The notes below the pieces were generated by a model. It was not told the origin of the DNA and searched no databases. It saw only the letters and a program-made list of their open reading frames with translations. DNA of 64,000 nt from Bedellia somnulentella (taxonomy: Eukaryota; Arthropoda; Insecta; Lepidoptera; Bedelliidae). The position numbers were made by a program, and so were the translations under genes. Shown piece by piece: positions 29,401 to 40,828 of this stretch. The stretch lies in assembly GCA_963576735.1 (NCBI GenBank), contig OY755189.1, positions 4,316,622 through 4,380,621 of the forward strand. Direction: 5' to 3'. Numbering within the stretch: the first letter of the stretch is position 1; every line of letters begins with the position of its first letter.

Positions 29401-32400
29401 GTGAGTCTCTGAATGCTGCTTTGCACAAGCACCTCGTAATATTTCCTTTCATCTTTGCGGACGCTTCTTACTGGAATTAATATATAACTGTATTATTTTT
29501 AGACGATAGTTAAACATAAAAAAACGTACACTAACAAAACGGCAATAGGTCTGTCCCTTATCACGTGGATGCACTGTCCAACCAAAACGTAGGTGGGTCA
29601 ATCAACTTTTAAACCAACATTTTTATGTCCCCCCAGAAAAAAAAATAATCCTAAGGTAACTATTTTGAATTTATACAAAATGAGTATACTGTAGTACTAA
29701 CAGAACACAAATCTATGATGTCACATTTAAAGTTTTAATGAATACACTGAAATTTTATTCAAAAGTGTGGTAACTCAGTACACGATTTGGATATAATGCA
29801 AACACCTAGTAATAATACGTGTGTCCCCGTGATCGCTTCGGCGCAGTTCAATGAAAGTTAATATTAATTTTACTTCTATAACAGGTTAATAAATGATCTG
29901 ATGTTAGTTATTTATTTTACAAAGTGTAAGTAAAACCATTCAAAACAAAATATGATTTCTCTAATTCTCACAAAAAAATTAAAACTATCTGTCCATTGGC
30001 AATATTTGTTTTCGATGTATACTGAGTTACTGACCGTTACGAGATCAAAATGTGTGGCGTGAAGGTAGCGCGGGTTACTAGCCGAAGTATGTTCCTATCT
30101 CATTCTCTCCTGACCAATCTCGGCCCTGTGCTCCGCCTGTGTGTTACGTCAGTCACCAACGAGCAGCGTGGGAGTGCGCGTACCTTTATTCGCCGTCCGC
30201 GGAGTGTCCGAATTTTTACCAGTAAGTACGCTCTTTCCTTACATCTCTTATTAATTGGGTGATAGGTAATGGGTCAGCCACTTGAATTATAAAGAGCAGT
30301 ATTGTGGTAATTATTTTTAAAGTGTTGAAATTGCAAAATTTAATTTTCTCCATGTTATTGCAAAACTGAAAGGAAAGACCTATTCTATTGTTCCAGACTT
30401 TTCAATGCGAAAATGCCGCTTACTGCTGCTGAAAAACAAAAACGCTACCGGGAGAAATTGAAGCAAAATCTTACTAAATACGAAGAAAGTAAAGCAAAAC
30501 ACAGGGAACACTATCACAAAGTTAAACGTCTAGTCAAAGATTTAACCCCAAAGGAAAAAAAGAATGCTAATGTGATATGGAAACATAGACAAAGAGAATA
30601 CCGGAAAAAGAAAAAGTCCCTGGATTCAATTTGCACTCCTCTTAGTTCCCCTGCTTCAATGATGACTGAGAGTGATCGTTTTTCGATGGTACCGGAATTT
30701 TTTTTGAGGCAGAGCATGGGAAAGGTCCTGCAGATGGCATTGGAGGTTTCCTAAAGAGCACTGCTGATAAAATTGTTACTGCTGGTAAGGACATATTCGA
30801 TGCTGTCGAGTTTTTTAAGCAGCTAAAGGATGCCAGCAAAATAGTTATGTTCTTTATTACTGAAGAAGCTATTGATACAAATGCTAAAAATCATACCTGA
30901 TTCCATCCCACGTTTGGTTGGCACGCTTCAAAACATAACATAACATAACATAACATAAACGTTCACGCTGAATATCCCCGAAGGGGTTGGCAGATGTACT
31001 AATACTTCTAAACATCACGTGACTTTGTCACCTGGTGTTCAGAAGTATTAGTATTATTAGCACGCTTCAAGTCCATAAATTTTTTACAAATGAACGTAAC
31101 ATTTTAAAATATAGATCACTATCCTGCTTTTGTGAATGTACGAAAAAAGAATTCTGCAACTGCTTCAACCCAAAAACCTATCATGGTTATGACACTATAA
31201 GTCTTCCTGAACCCATTACAGTACCAGACCCTGGTTCGCTTGGTGACCTTGACCCGGAATCTTCAGATAGCGACATTCCTCTTTTGGTCCTTAAAGAAAT
31301 GCAAAATGTGCCTTCACGTGCTAGCATATACCGCAAGGTAAATGGCTCCTCTGATGATGATGAGGATTGCCGGATACTGGGCGAAGAAAATATGCCTCTA
31401 TCCAGAGATTTTACTGGCGAGATATCTGAACTGCAACCATCGACTAATGGTGTTTCTCGGAATTCTGTGGCTTGTGGAGATTTCTTGCATGTTCGCGTTC
31501 ACGGAGGTGACAAAACTAGGAAGATGTATTCTTACATCTGCAAAGTGTTGGCTCATGATGATGATTTGGATGAACTTTGGGTAATGTTTGCAAAGACTGT
31601 GGATAAAGATGCGCAAATATTTAGCTTGGAAAAGACCGACGTATATTCAGTACCCTATGAAGACATTATCAAAATTCTAGCAGCTCCTGTTAAAGAAAGG
31701 AGGGGAAACAGAATGCTGTACAAGTTTGAATCTCCGTTCGATATTTTTGAAAAATAAATATGAGATATTTCTTAACTACACTTAACGAGAAACCTGAAAT
31801 GGATCTCACTATCTTAATTTTGATCTCAATGTGTGAAATGTTTGTTGTTCAATGTTTAAGTCTGTTGATTGTTTATAGGTGACCTACTATTATTGTTGTA
31901 TTGTGGTAAGTGCTGTATTTGAAGTTACCAAAATGTCTTTGGAGTTACTTTTTGTTCCCAGTTTTTATCTTTTGTTTTCCGTAATATATCAACAAAATAA
32001 TATATATTGTTATGACTTTTACTGTGAAAAGAATAAGCACTTTTTAAATTTTGTGGAAACCACTGCTCACCGCCACTTTAAATAGACATCTTCATAGTTT
32101 TTGCAAAAAAATGTTATTCATTTTGACCTGCGGTAACTCAAGTGACATCTATCTTTCTTTTTAAAATTATTACTAAAAGAAACTTAAAAGACTGATTACA
32201 AAAGTTAATTGTTTAATTAGTCATAAGTAGTTTATTTAATAAATAATATTTAAAAACTTTTCAATCATGTTTTATTATGAAGAAGACAGTTGGTAACGCA
32301 AGAGACTCAAATTGTGACCTAAGGTAAAATTTTATCAAATTAATCGATAGTCCATAATCCTAGGTCGCGCCCCTTTTGCAATTCAATAGTTTAATAGTTT

Positions 32401-35400
32401 TTATACAAAAATCTTTAACAGTTTAGGAAAAATGTTAATATTTTTTATTTCATGAAAAATATTAACCCACCCATGAAATTGTCTGCTTAAAAGTTGATTG
32501 ACCCAGGTACTCTCAACACCAAGTGACAATTATATCACGTTATATTCAGAATCATTAGTTCCACTGACACAATTTTGAAGAATTACGGTCTGAGCGTTGA
32601 GTTTGTGTTTACATTTAACAATGTATATTTTTTTATTAACCAACGAAATATTAATCATATCATATTGTCTCCAGAAGCCATCTTTCAATTAGGCCTTTCT
32701 ATAATTTTATATATTTTTTGGGAGCTTATGGCTGCATTTACAAAATTGTATTAGTATGTACTTGGACGTAAATAACAAGCTTTCTGATATAGTACACCTT
32801 GTAATCGTAATGTATTAATGTAACAAGTGTAATGGTCTACCTTTCGTCAAATCCATACTAATATTATAAATGAGAAAGTGAGTTTGTTTGTTTGTTTGTT
32901 CCGCTTTCACGCCGTAAATACTGAACCGATTGCTTTGAAATTTTTCAGACGTGTAGTTAGAAGTCTAAATTAAATAATAGGGTACTTTTTATCCCGGAAA
33001 AAATATGTTCCCATGGGAAATCAAAAATATTGTTTGCTTACTAAATGCATTGGAGATGGCGCTGTGCATGTGCATCGTTTAAAACAACGTAAAATATTGT
33101 AAACTAATATAAAAATCAAAATTTAGAAGCTTAATGGTACGGTAATGGATCCCCGAAAATAAGGAACTCCCGAGGGATAATGTACTATTTTTTTATCGTA
33201 TACTTTTTTTTTTACATCTACTTATATTGCAAACGAATATTAACATGTAAATTTAGAAGCTAAATGAAACGACGACGATTCCTTGAAACTAAGGAATCCG
33301 CAAGAGTTCTCATAGGAACATCAAAAAACCTTAACTCATATATGGCTCAAAATATTGCAGCGATTATTTTTATCATCGATGGAATTCACATCAGACACTT
33401 TGTTAATGTTCATTTTGGAAAGATGAAGGGGTTTCATCAATTTAAATGACAAATTTGTTTATCAATAGTAAGACTAATATGAAATAAAGCGTAATAAAAA
33501 TTTGACACCGCCCCGGTAACGTCTCCGTGGCGTAGCGGTATAACTAACTACTATGAATATTTAATTAGAACTATTATGAATCAATCGTCCCGGGTTCGTA
33601 TCTCAGGTAATTCAATTTTTTTGTAAAAAAATGTTTTGTTAGATTAAAATAACACTATATATAATAATAACAAGCACTATCCCTTCAATTTAGCGATTAT
33701 TTTGAAAGGAGATCCACCACTAATCATCCCTATATTGCCGACCAATCGCTGCAAGCTCTCCCACTATCACCAACGGTCAGTGTAGGGGGCAGCACCGGGC
33801 CGTCGCCGCAGCGCCAAACTACTATCCGTATCTGTACTTACTAAAGATATTCTCATTTCTGAACATAAAAACTTGGTATATTTGTTTCATGATTCTTATG
33901 AACAATTAAAAAGGAATTTTTGGAACTCAACCCCTAACGGGTTGATATAGCAAATGAAAGTTAATATAGAGTTTTTTTACATTTACATTACTTGGTGCGA
34001 TTGAATTTATGAAATCCATCTATCAATCATTCATGAATATATGCTAACAACCATAAATTCCATAAAAGGGTAGCCATAGCTTCGGAGATTCTTCATCCAA
34101 TTTTGGAAATATATTGATAAAAGATAGGTTAATAAAGGTTGTTAGTGATGGGTCACAAACTGCATCGCCCAACAATCACTTAAAAAGCCTCAATGTCCTT
34201 TATGTCATTTACAATGCCCGCGGGATTATAAATATAAAAAACAGAAGTTGAGATAGTGTTTCGGTATTTTGGTATTATGTAAACTGGATGCAAAAAATGA
34301 AGTCCACGCGGACGAAGTCGAGAAAAAGCTAGTAAATAAATAAAATATTGCAAAGAAAAGCATCGATTCTAAATATATTGAGATACTCATTGGCAACCCT
34401 GATAGCTAAGCGGGTAGAACACAGCTTGTTCACAACCCCGGGTCGGGGTAGTAAAAAAATTTGTTTTTTCTAAAGTCATACGTGTGGTTAATTTATTATG
34501 GTAGTTAACGGTGAGGGAAAACATCGTAAGGAAACCTACATTACATGGCTAAGTTGTACTTACTGATTGATAATTAACTACCACTTATTTTAAGTTCCAC
34601 TTAAATTTAACAGTAGCTTTTTAACTCACATTTGAGTATACGAATTTTGAGTTTAACGGCGTCTCAATAGTTAAGATGCCATTAAATATTTAAATGACGT
34701 TTGAGTATTCGGCTGTTAGTCCTGAACCTGTTGTTCGAAAACAATAGAAACGAGCCGGTGCGGAGCGGCCCGGTTAAGCGAACTCGCACCTGATAAGAAA
34801 GAGTGGGGCCGGTTAGGCCAATCAGGCTCACGCAGAGATTCGAATCAGTTGAATCCACCGAGCCGGACCTACACAACACACGGCTATTAGTCATGTAACA
34901 GTGTATTCGTACCAAACGGCGGCGATAGGCCTGCACTCTATCACGTTCGTTGGTATAGGCCCGACCTAGGATTTGAACCCTCATGCAAGTTTCCTATCCA
35001 ACTATCGCTATATCGTGGTATTTATCGTCTGAATTAACTTATTAGCTATGCAGTATTAAATAATAGTTGCAAATATTTATTACGGTATTTATATCGCCAA
35101 GTGAGCTAATCAAGTTATACATATACATATTGAACATAGCTGCTATATATGCAAAATTAAAACTCAGTTAAGCTGCGTAGAGACGGCTTAGAATTGCAGA
35201 TTGCACTAACCCATTTTTCCGCAGGTGTCGTAATAAGCAGTTTATGGTATTGGTTTATGTTATAATTTCGGGATATCCAGTCATCAAAGGCATTTATCAG
35301 TGCATTAAGAGATTGTATGGTTCCTTTAATGTGTGAAATCTGCCACACATTGATTCAAATTTTATGAATACGATTTAATGACGCATGACTAACTGGCGCC

Positions 35401-37764
35401 GGCTTCTTTGAATACTGGATTCGAAAATCAATTAACTAATAATAAGGCACATAAATGTGATGCAATAAGACTGCTTTAATTAAATTATTGTTATTAACTG
35501 ATTCACCGAATTTCACCTACATTATTATTTAGACTTTGTAGAAAAAAATGTTTGCCTTTCACCTTAATTAAATATTCTCTAAAACTCATACATTCACGCC
35601 GTATATCCCCGAAGGGATTGGCAGATGTACTAACACTTCTGAACATCTGGTGACACTGTCACCTGGTGTTAAGAGTACTCAAGTTTTGCTAAGACATTGC
35701 ACTCACGTGATTACCTTAACAACCATTATAAATTGACCACACATCATATCATTAGAAAAGACAAATTGCTGTAGGCACAACCCGAGATTTGAACTCTCAT
35801 TATCAGCATGATAAGCGGTGTTCTACCCACTGAGCTATCACAGAGCTGTCTTTAATAGAGTGAAGTGAATTTTTTTTTTTTTACTTTTTTATCTGCTTCT
35901 GCTGTCTTGACATTATTTGTAGGTAAATCAAGATATAATCATAGGTATTAAATATGACATTTAGTCAAAATAAGCACAACATGACTGTTACTCCCAAAAA
36001 ATCCAATTGTGCAAAACCCATTTTAGTTTAAATATATAAAAAGTCACTCAATCAATTCAGCAGAATACTTTTCTATGGTTCGTTATCCCAAAAATATATC
36101 AAAAGAAGGCACTACTTACTGTTCACTTTAAAATAATATGTTTATAGCAGTTAGTACATGTTTTGTATGTCATGTATAGATTAATTTTTCGTTTAAAAAC
36201 AGAAAGAGAAGCTGTTGAAGGAAAATGCCATATACCCCACAAATGCGTCATAAGTGTGAAGAATAAAAGAGCATGAATGAAAAGATTGATGGATGTAGAC
36301 AAAGCTCTAGAGGTTTATCAGCAACATACCAAGTTGCAATCATTGGTCTTAGCCTTCTCCAACGGGAACTAATGGTGTAAGTATGTGTATGAGCCTGCCT
36401 CTGATCACAAGCATATACTGTTTAAGCAAAATATAGGTCCATTTAATTTCATAACAAAATTTTATTCTGTTATAATTAATTTCGTATCACAAATAACATA
36501 CATACATATACTCACAGCTATAAATTCCCAGAAAGGGTAGCCAGAGCTAAGAAATTAGATATTCCTCAGCAACTTTTGGAGGTTGAGCAGGGAAAAAATG
36601 ATAAGATAATGGTTGTTGTTGATGAATCTCCAACCATCAGGCCAAAAATCCATTAAAAGTCCTAATACCCCTATGTTTTCATTTATTAATTTTATGTTTA
36701 AATATCTCAATCTGTGTGCTGTATCTAGATATGATTATTTATTAATTAAGTACAATTGCCGCTGTATATTTATAGTTTATGATTTGTAATTTCTTATTTA
36801 AAAATACCACATGGCACAAAAATTTGGATTGCAACAATGCAAGTAGTATAAATAATTGACTTAATTTTATGTAAACATAAAAAGGCTGTTTAGCATTTCC
36901 TTATTAAAGCATTAAACTACTGTCAATTCAATTCTTTCATTTGCATTCTTGTTTACTGTGTGTTGATTTTTTTCAATGGTTACAGATGTGGTGTGATTAA
37001 AAACCAAATTAAATATTACAATCTTTTTGCTTCTTGTCTTCCTAAAGTGGCTGAGAAGTTAATGATTTTCTCTGGCTTTCTCTTCTTCAAATTATTTACA
37101 TCTCTTAGTGTAGTTATTAAATATTTTTTGTTTTATATTTTCTAAGCCCAATTAAGTCAAAAAGAATCAAACATTGTATCTAATAATGGTGTTACGAAGT
37201 TATAAAAATAAATAAAGGTTTTGAATTCAGAAGTCAATATAAAAGTCAATAATACCTTCTTGGTTTCCTAAAATAGCCAAAATAAATGCATGTTTTACAT
37301 AAAATTAAAGAAACAAGCTACTTAAATGTATCATAAAAAGATAAGATAATATAAATTTGATAAAAATTACAGTCTATTACAACTCTAATACTCACACAAT
37401 ATTTGATAATGTTTTGTTTTTTATTTAATTGTGAAACAAATGCCAATAAAATATACACTTAGTGATAAAATCAAGAAGAAGGCATAGATATACCAATGAG
37501 AGAATATCATTCTGAAACTTACCAAGACTGCCTCGGAACCTCAATTGATTTTTGATACTGAAATCGTAAATATATCGTTCATACTCTTTTGGAGAATCCT
37601 TGAGAAGCTGAAAAGAATAATTTAAAGGCGTGAAAATCATGTGCATTCCATACAAACTACGACGACAATAAATATGCATTATGTTTTGTTACCTTTTTTA
37701 CAGATGCTGGAAGCTGAGCCCACTGAATTTTCTTTCTCACACATTCTTCAACTTCGTCATCCAT
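23475..37764 (-). CDS. FAM91A1: FAM91A1 orthologue, first 11 coding exons
   Basis: Exons run right to left: 37693-37764, 37523-37607, 29363-29470, 28936-29037, 28081-28262, 27571-27671, 26450-26627, 25549-25682, 25032-25137, 24292-24402 and 23475-23561. All have GT/AG borders and join in phase to 422 codons without a stop. Recognised blocks include [84 protein letters not shown] and [21 protein letters not shown]91A1 works with WDR11 and TBC1D23 in capturing endosome-derived vesicles at the trans-Golgi. The full protein is roughly twice this length; the rest would lie beyond the gap. The start ATG opens [12 protein letters not shown]. The 8 kb intron 2 is packed with repeats. Confidence 0.93.
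23655..23908 (+). mobile_element. Short Helitron-like element, FAM91 intron
   Basis: The head is TTAATATTATAAATGCG and the end GGTCAGCTAG, followed by T. It is the counterpart of 1861-2125 in the inverted FAM91 copy. Confidence 0.55.
24160..24235 (-). repeat. tRNA-like SINE head
   Basis: The counterpart of 1549-1620. CCACTCGGCCACG is the reversed A-box region, and GAGTATCCAACCCGC is the reversed B-box region. Confidence 0.5.
24518..24768 (-). repeat. Metulj-like SINE copy
   Basis: The counterpart of 621-865 in the other FAM91 copy. Here the internal CGTACACCGACCGG segment is of the standard type, which the left copy lacks. Confidence 0.75.
26695..27185 (+). repeat. Metulj-like SINE split by a MITE
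   Basis: GTGTAGTGCCGGCTTA is followed by the MITE at 26716-26967. The SINE then resumes with GAATGCCACGGGTGTCGTAAGAGGCGAG and runs to the GAGTTTATGTATGTATG tail. Confidence 0.8.
26716..26967. mobile_element. Fold-back MITE, PIF/Harbinger type
   Basis: Two arms of about 110-120 bp form an inverted repeat starting GGGCCGGCGCTCACTGCCGG, with a short GC-rich centre near 26825-26850. The element is flanked by TTA on each side (26713-26715, 26968-26970), the 3-bp TWA target typical of PIF/Harbinger. Removing it and one TTA restores the host SINE. The right arm has about 9 extra bases. Confidence 0.85.
28468..28885 (+). mobile_element. GGGTTCCGTA-family SINE/MITE copy
   Basis: It begins CCGGCCAAGTGCGAGTCGG, contains AAGGGTTCCGTAC and ends TACGGAACCCTAAAAA. 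A TA-repeat palindrome (28793-28836) sits inside. A longer relative is at 53705-54450. This family is widespread in Lepidoptera. Confidence 0.7.
29500..29594 (+). repeat. SINE-B left piece, split by a DNA transposon
   Basis: CCTATCACGTGGATGCACTG followed by AAAACGTAGGT matches the middle of the SINE at 61875-62260. The SINE resumes at 32509 with ACTCTCAACACCAAGTGACA, after the transposon at 29595-32504. The right piece ends near 32610. Confidence 0.7.
30413..30900 (+). pseudogene. Transposon ORF relic, N-terminal part
   Basis: The frame starts with [19 protein letters not shown] after a splice acceptor (GTTCCAG at about 30394-30400) and holds a basic, coiled-coil-like domain ([29 protein letters not shown]) for about 75 codons. 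This resembles a basic DNA-binding or leader domain seen in several arthropod transposon ORFs. It then loses frame; [20 protein letters not shown] is readable in another frame near 30750-30880 before a stop. The middle of the protein, where a catalytic core would be, appears deleted. The element is therefore non-autonomous now. Confidence 0.6.
30932..31059 (-). repeat. SINE-B fragment inserted in the transposon ORF
   Basis: An 11-bp duplication GCACGCTTCAA flanks it (30921-30931, 31060-31070). It carries a CATAA repeat at one end and the reversed CACGTGATGTTTAG-type core. The coding frame (TLQVHKFF) continues across it when it is ignored. Confidence 0.85.
31071..31757 (+). pseudogene. Transposon ORF relic, C-terminal part
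   Basis: About 229 codons from the SINE border to TAA at 31755-31757. It begins [21 protein letters not shown] with a Cys-rich cluster ([14 protein letters not shown]), a possible zinc-binding knot. Acidic low-complexity sequence ([21 protein letters not shown]) follows, then a globular region ([30 protein letters not shown]) ending ESPFDIFEK. No nuclease triad was found. It is the tail of the gene started at 30413; the protein family is not recognised. The frame is open over its whole length. Confidence 0.6.
32852..34332 (+). mobile_element. Non-autonomous Helitron, 1.48 kb
   Basis: It starts TCCATACTAATATTATAAAT after an A and ends AAAAAGCTAG before a T, the TC...CTAG/A-T rule of Helitrons. 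The short palindrome CACGCGGACGAAGTCG lies just inside the 3' end. It contains a tRNA-like block (33520-33610), a reversed Metulj-like SINE (34080-34215) and a 61-codon frame (33264-33449) that its sibling also has. No Rep/helicase gene is present. A close sibling lies inverted at 54835-56325. Confidence 0.85.
34385..34570 (+). repeat. SINE-B tRNA-derived head
   Basis: TGATAGCTAAGCGGGTAGAAC (A-box region) and CCCCGGGTCGGGG are followed by GAGGGAAAACATCGTAAGGA, matching the SINE at 61875. The B box is degraded. 34600-35020 holds further tRNA-like fragments in the minus orientation, without a clear gene. Confidence 0.6.
35582..35850 (-). repeat. SINE-B copy, nearly full
   Basis: On the minus strand a TGATAGCTCAGTGGGTAGAAC head and AGTTCAAATCTC B box are followed by the TCACCTGGTG/GATGTTCAG core and an end in GGCGTGAATG. 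It is the same family as 61875-62260. Confidence 0.75.
35851..37500. other. FAM91 intron 2, repeat debris
   Basis: It contains a LINE-tail fragment related to 1121-1495 (about 36250-36380) and a reversed Metulj-like SINE (36500-36680). Otherwise it is AT-rich sequence with no gene seen. Confidence 0.5.
36500..36680 (-). repeat. Metulj-like SINE fragment
   Basis: CATATACTCACAGCTATAAA is followed by GGGTAGCCAGAGCTAAG, the reversed 3' part of the family. The GC-rich 5' part is missing. Confidence 0.65.
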
Positions 37765-38000
37765 TTTATCATAAATAAAAATATTAAAATTATGTTATTT
37801 TACGAATAAAACGCAAATAACAAGCTTAATTGTTAAAACTTTTGATAACAATTGGTTCAATTTCGATTCAATTTCAATGTCAACACAACACTGACAGGAA
37901 ACTGACACTGACATACATAAAGAATAACGTTGACGTTGAGGTTGACGTTTACTATGTAAGTAAGTACCATGAAGCTACTAACTAAACAGGAGAGCGTACT
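37765..38000 (-). promoter_or_regulatory. Putative FAM91 promoter region
   Basis: The DNA just upstream of the FAM91 start codon is AT-rich and free of recognised repeats up to about 38000, unlike the rest of the locus. No TATA box or initiator is clear. The call rests on position only. Confidence 0.35.
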
Positions 38001-38175
38001 TACAAAAATATGGTAAACAAAAATGCAATTTATTACAATGCAATAAAGTTAATTATCTTTTAAAGACTGGCAAGCAGAGAAACGTCCTAGAACGAGAGCC
38101 GTGAGAGAGAGAAGTGTGTCCCGCTCGCGCGGTTGCCAGTCGAGATTAAGTTCAAAGAAAAACAAATTCAAACTT

Positions 38176-38285
38176 ACACATAAATAAAAGATGTTATTAA
38201 AGGAAACAAAAATTTCGACACTGGCGACATTTCCTTTAAAAAAAAAAATTTTTCTTTCCTTTAATAACATCTTTTATTTATGTGT
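38176..38285. repeat. Fold-back of two SINE-A tails
   Basis: The 31-base arms at 38176-38206 and 38255-38285 are perfect reverse complements (ACACATAAATAAAAG...). The loop holds both AAAAATTTCGACACTGG and the ATTTTTCTTTCC tail of the SINE-A family. The right side continues into AATAATCCCCACATGAGG. Confidence 0.85.
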
Positions 38286-38659
38286 AATAATCCCCACATG
38301 AGGAATTCATGTCAAAAAACATTAAATTCAAACTTATTTATAGGGAATATTTTATAAAAAGCAGGTTATTAACTGTTATTTTTTTGTATTTTATTTTAAT
38401 TATTATTGTCGCCTTTCGATTTGGAGATAAATAATTGGTTAAGTTTGGCAAAAGGGATATTAATATTTGTCACGGGTATCCCCATCGAAACAAGATAAAT
38501 GTGGTGTCCACAATTTAACATCTGTTTGAGTGTTTTGGAGCTTTCATCATTTAATTATAAAATATAGTTATAAATATGGGTTCATGTTATGGAACAATAA
38601 ATAAAATAACCTGTATCATCTCGAACTTTGAACCACATGAATGAATTAAACGATTTGAA

Positions 38660-39080
38660 TTTGAATATAGCTGTGTGGTGTCGGCTTAGTATAGCACTAC
38701 CCCATTTCTTCCGGTGGGTGTACGTAAGAGGCGACTAACGGTATTGGGGCTTTTAAGGGATTTTTGGCAATGCGGTTGAGACCCATCACCAACAACCTTT
38801 GTTTCACCATCTTTTCCCCACGCAACTTGTAAGTATATAAGTATACATGTAAGTGAAATAAAATGCTGTGTAGTGGCTTTAAATAGCACAAATATTCTGC
38901 TACCTGCGTGCTTTGGAAGAGTTAACTGAGGGTTCTGGGTATTTTGAAGTTTTTTATTAGATACTTTATCATCCTTTTAATACCACCTTCCTTTGCTTAC
39001 CATCTTTTCTCTACTCAACTTCAAAAAGTGGCTGAGGAAATTTTAATTCTCAAGCACTGGCTACCCATTCTTTTATAATC
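38660..39080 (+). repeat. Metulj-like SINE and a second fragment
   Basis: A copy runs from GTGTGGTGTCGGCTTAG to the CATCTTTTCCCCAC region (38660-38845). A further 3' fragment with ACTTCAAAAAGTGGCTGAGG is at about 38990-39080. Confidence 0.65.
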
Positions 39081-39194
39081 TATTAATTAAGAATAAATAA
39101 GTATAAAAAACACGTTGATTTACCAAAAACAATGTATATATGTAAATATAAGTGTTTTTATAATATTTTTTATAATGTATGTAAAATATAGCTA

Positions 39195-39350
39195 ATAAAT
39201 AAAGGAAAGAAAAATTTCGACACAGGTGGGGATTGAACCCGCGACCTCGGGTATACGCCCCCGTCGCTCTGCCAATCGAGCTACCGTGTCAAAGGCTGCG
39301 AGTGCATCAGGTCCCCACATGAGGATTTCATGAACAAAAACATTCAAAAT
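39195..39350 (-). repeat. SINE-A copy with tRNA-like head
   Basis: 39219-39290 read on the minus strand gives a 72-nt tRNA-like fold. It has a TAGCTCGATTGG A box and GGTTCAATCCC B box, with the 3' AAATTTTTCTTTCC tail. On the other side is CCCCACATGAGGATTTCATG. Confidence 0.75.
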
Positions 39351-39538
39351 ATGTAAATATAAGTGTTTTTGTATCCTTTAGAGGAACTCTTATTAAAACA
39401 CCAACAGATGGTCACCCTACTTAAAACGAGACACAGTTAGCTAGTTAGCCATCCTTTTTCAGGACACTTTAGGTCACCAGCGCGCGTTCCTGTTTAAATA
39501 ATACTTCCATGGTAAGTACGTACATACCGTTCTAGTCC

Positions 39539-40003
39539 AAGATCCCAGAGCGATAAGACATAACTTATTTTCTAAAAGATGAAACTTTAAGTTCTCAGTA
39601 GTGTCTTATGTACTTTGTATACCTGCGTCTTTGTGAAGTTTGCCCAGTGACACCTGGGCAGGTACCAGGTGAGAAAGGTGACTAAAAATAAGAGTTACTT
39701 TACTTAAATTTGGATGGCTGATTTTTAGATATATTTTATAGAATATCATTCTCAAATAGTATCGCAAGTATCAGACACTTTTCATGGACCAAAACTTTTG
39801 TCAGACGCTTTAAAGCTCCACCAAAAATAAATGAACTTTACTTATTTTTTAATGTCTGATTTTTTAATATGTTATCAAGATAACTATTACAAAATTATAT
39901 TTAGTCAGTCAGACAAATTGGAATGACCAAAAATCCACTAAACACAAAAAATATTCGGCCGTGAGTACGAACGCGAGAGCATTATGCATGCGTTTCAGAG
40001 CGA
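39539..40003 (+). repeat. Left terminal inverted repeat, 465 bp
   Basis: It shares CAGTGACACCTGGGCAGGTA, TTTTGGTCATTCCAAT-type and CGGCCGTGAGTACGAACG blocks (reversed) with the right arm at 53564-54771. It keeps the empty site for the nested repeat there, CTGATTTTTTAATATG. Confidence 0.85.
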
Positions 40004-40079
40004 GTGAGACGTCCATAGTAACCCGGTTCTCCTTCTTTAACTCACATTCTGTTTCTGTCTACTGTGTGTTAGCGGAGTT

Positions 40080-40828
40080 GATTGAAAAAGTACAAGATAT
40101 TACTGATTCAAAAACATATTATTATAGTAAATGTCAATTGGAGTATTGTGATAAGATGTCATCAAAGAATAATACAGCTAAAACGTCTTGGCATGATCTT
40201 CGTCAACACCATCGAGTTGTTTTTGACGAAGTGTGTGAATTTATATAAGAAAATGTTATAAAGAAAGGTCGGTGTTACTTTCTGACTTATCTCGACAGAC
40301 ATTATATGGAGTTATTCAAAGAGGAAGTAGAAGACTTTGAAGAAGTGACAGGGAATTTAACTCCACATAACTTAGAGTTCAAAATAAACAATGCATTTAC
40401 AAAAGAGGCTAAATTTTTAATGTGCCAAAATAAAAAAATACTTGCTCCGATACATATATATATAATATTAAATATTTTTAACAAAGTACAAAAATTTATC
40501 TGCTAAATTTATAATGTTTCTGGTACACTTGACGTTGATGCTGCCCGGCTTCAGCTGTTTTTAAATAATTATACCGTTTCTGAGGTTAACGAAGAATTTA
40601 ATCCAAAAAGTTTAAAAAATTTTGATGCTAGCAATTTACCACCATGCAAAACTGAATTATTTCAACAATATCTCCGAGCCAATTACATTGCTAGCATATG
40701 GAATAATGCAAATGAAAAACAACCAACCATCTTTACCCCTGAAAATAATGCCTGGACGTTAGAAGAAAACCAGTATCACTTTCATTGGTTTGATGGTGAC
40801 CAATTACCAGGAGCACTTCAAGATCCAG
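40080..40828 (+). pseudogene. Decayed transposon gene, first exon
   Basis: One frame with only two in-frame stops (TAA near 40246 and 40503) reads for about 250 codons. Blocks include SWHDLRQHHRVVFDEVCEF, NLTPHNLEFKINNAF, LPPCKTELFQQYLRANYI and NQYHFHWFDGDQLPGALQD. The exon ends at a GT donor (40829) in a phase that matches the acidic exon at 53164. I recall this LPPCK...WFDGDQLP pattern from uncharacterised animal transposon-linked genes; its role is not known to me. The start is uncertain, as the open frame runs back into the TIR. It is probably recently inactivated. Confidence 0.65.

Larger units (their letters stand above)
29595..32504 (+). mobile_element. DNA transposon, 2.9 kb, 4-bp AGGT target duplication
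   Basis: The inverted ends are GGGTCAATCAACTTTTAA on both sides (18 bp perfect). AGGT lies at 29591-29594 and 32505-32508, and removal leaves an intact SINE. It has a 5' leader exon (about 30040-30220, donor TACCAG/TAAGTA-like), then coding relics at 30413-30900 and 31071-31757. The 31758-32504 part is AT-rich and noncoding. Four-base targets occur in Sola, Chapaev and some other superfamilies; no DDE motif was seen, so the family is not assigned. It lies in FAM91 intron 2. Confidence 0.8.

Noticed and set aside
33264..33449. A 61-codon frame as a gene
   Set aside because: It lies in a non-autonomous Helitron and recurs only in its sibling at 55735-55920. It is too short and unmatched to call a gene, though it is kept as an observation.
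35157..35348. A 63-codon minus-strand frame
   Set aside because: It has no recognisable domain and lies in repeat-rich intron DNA.
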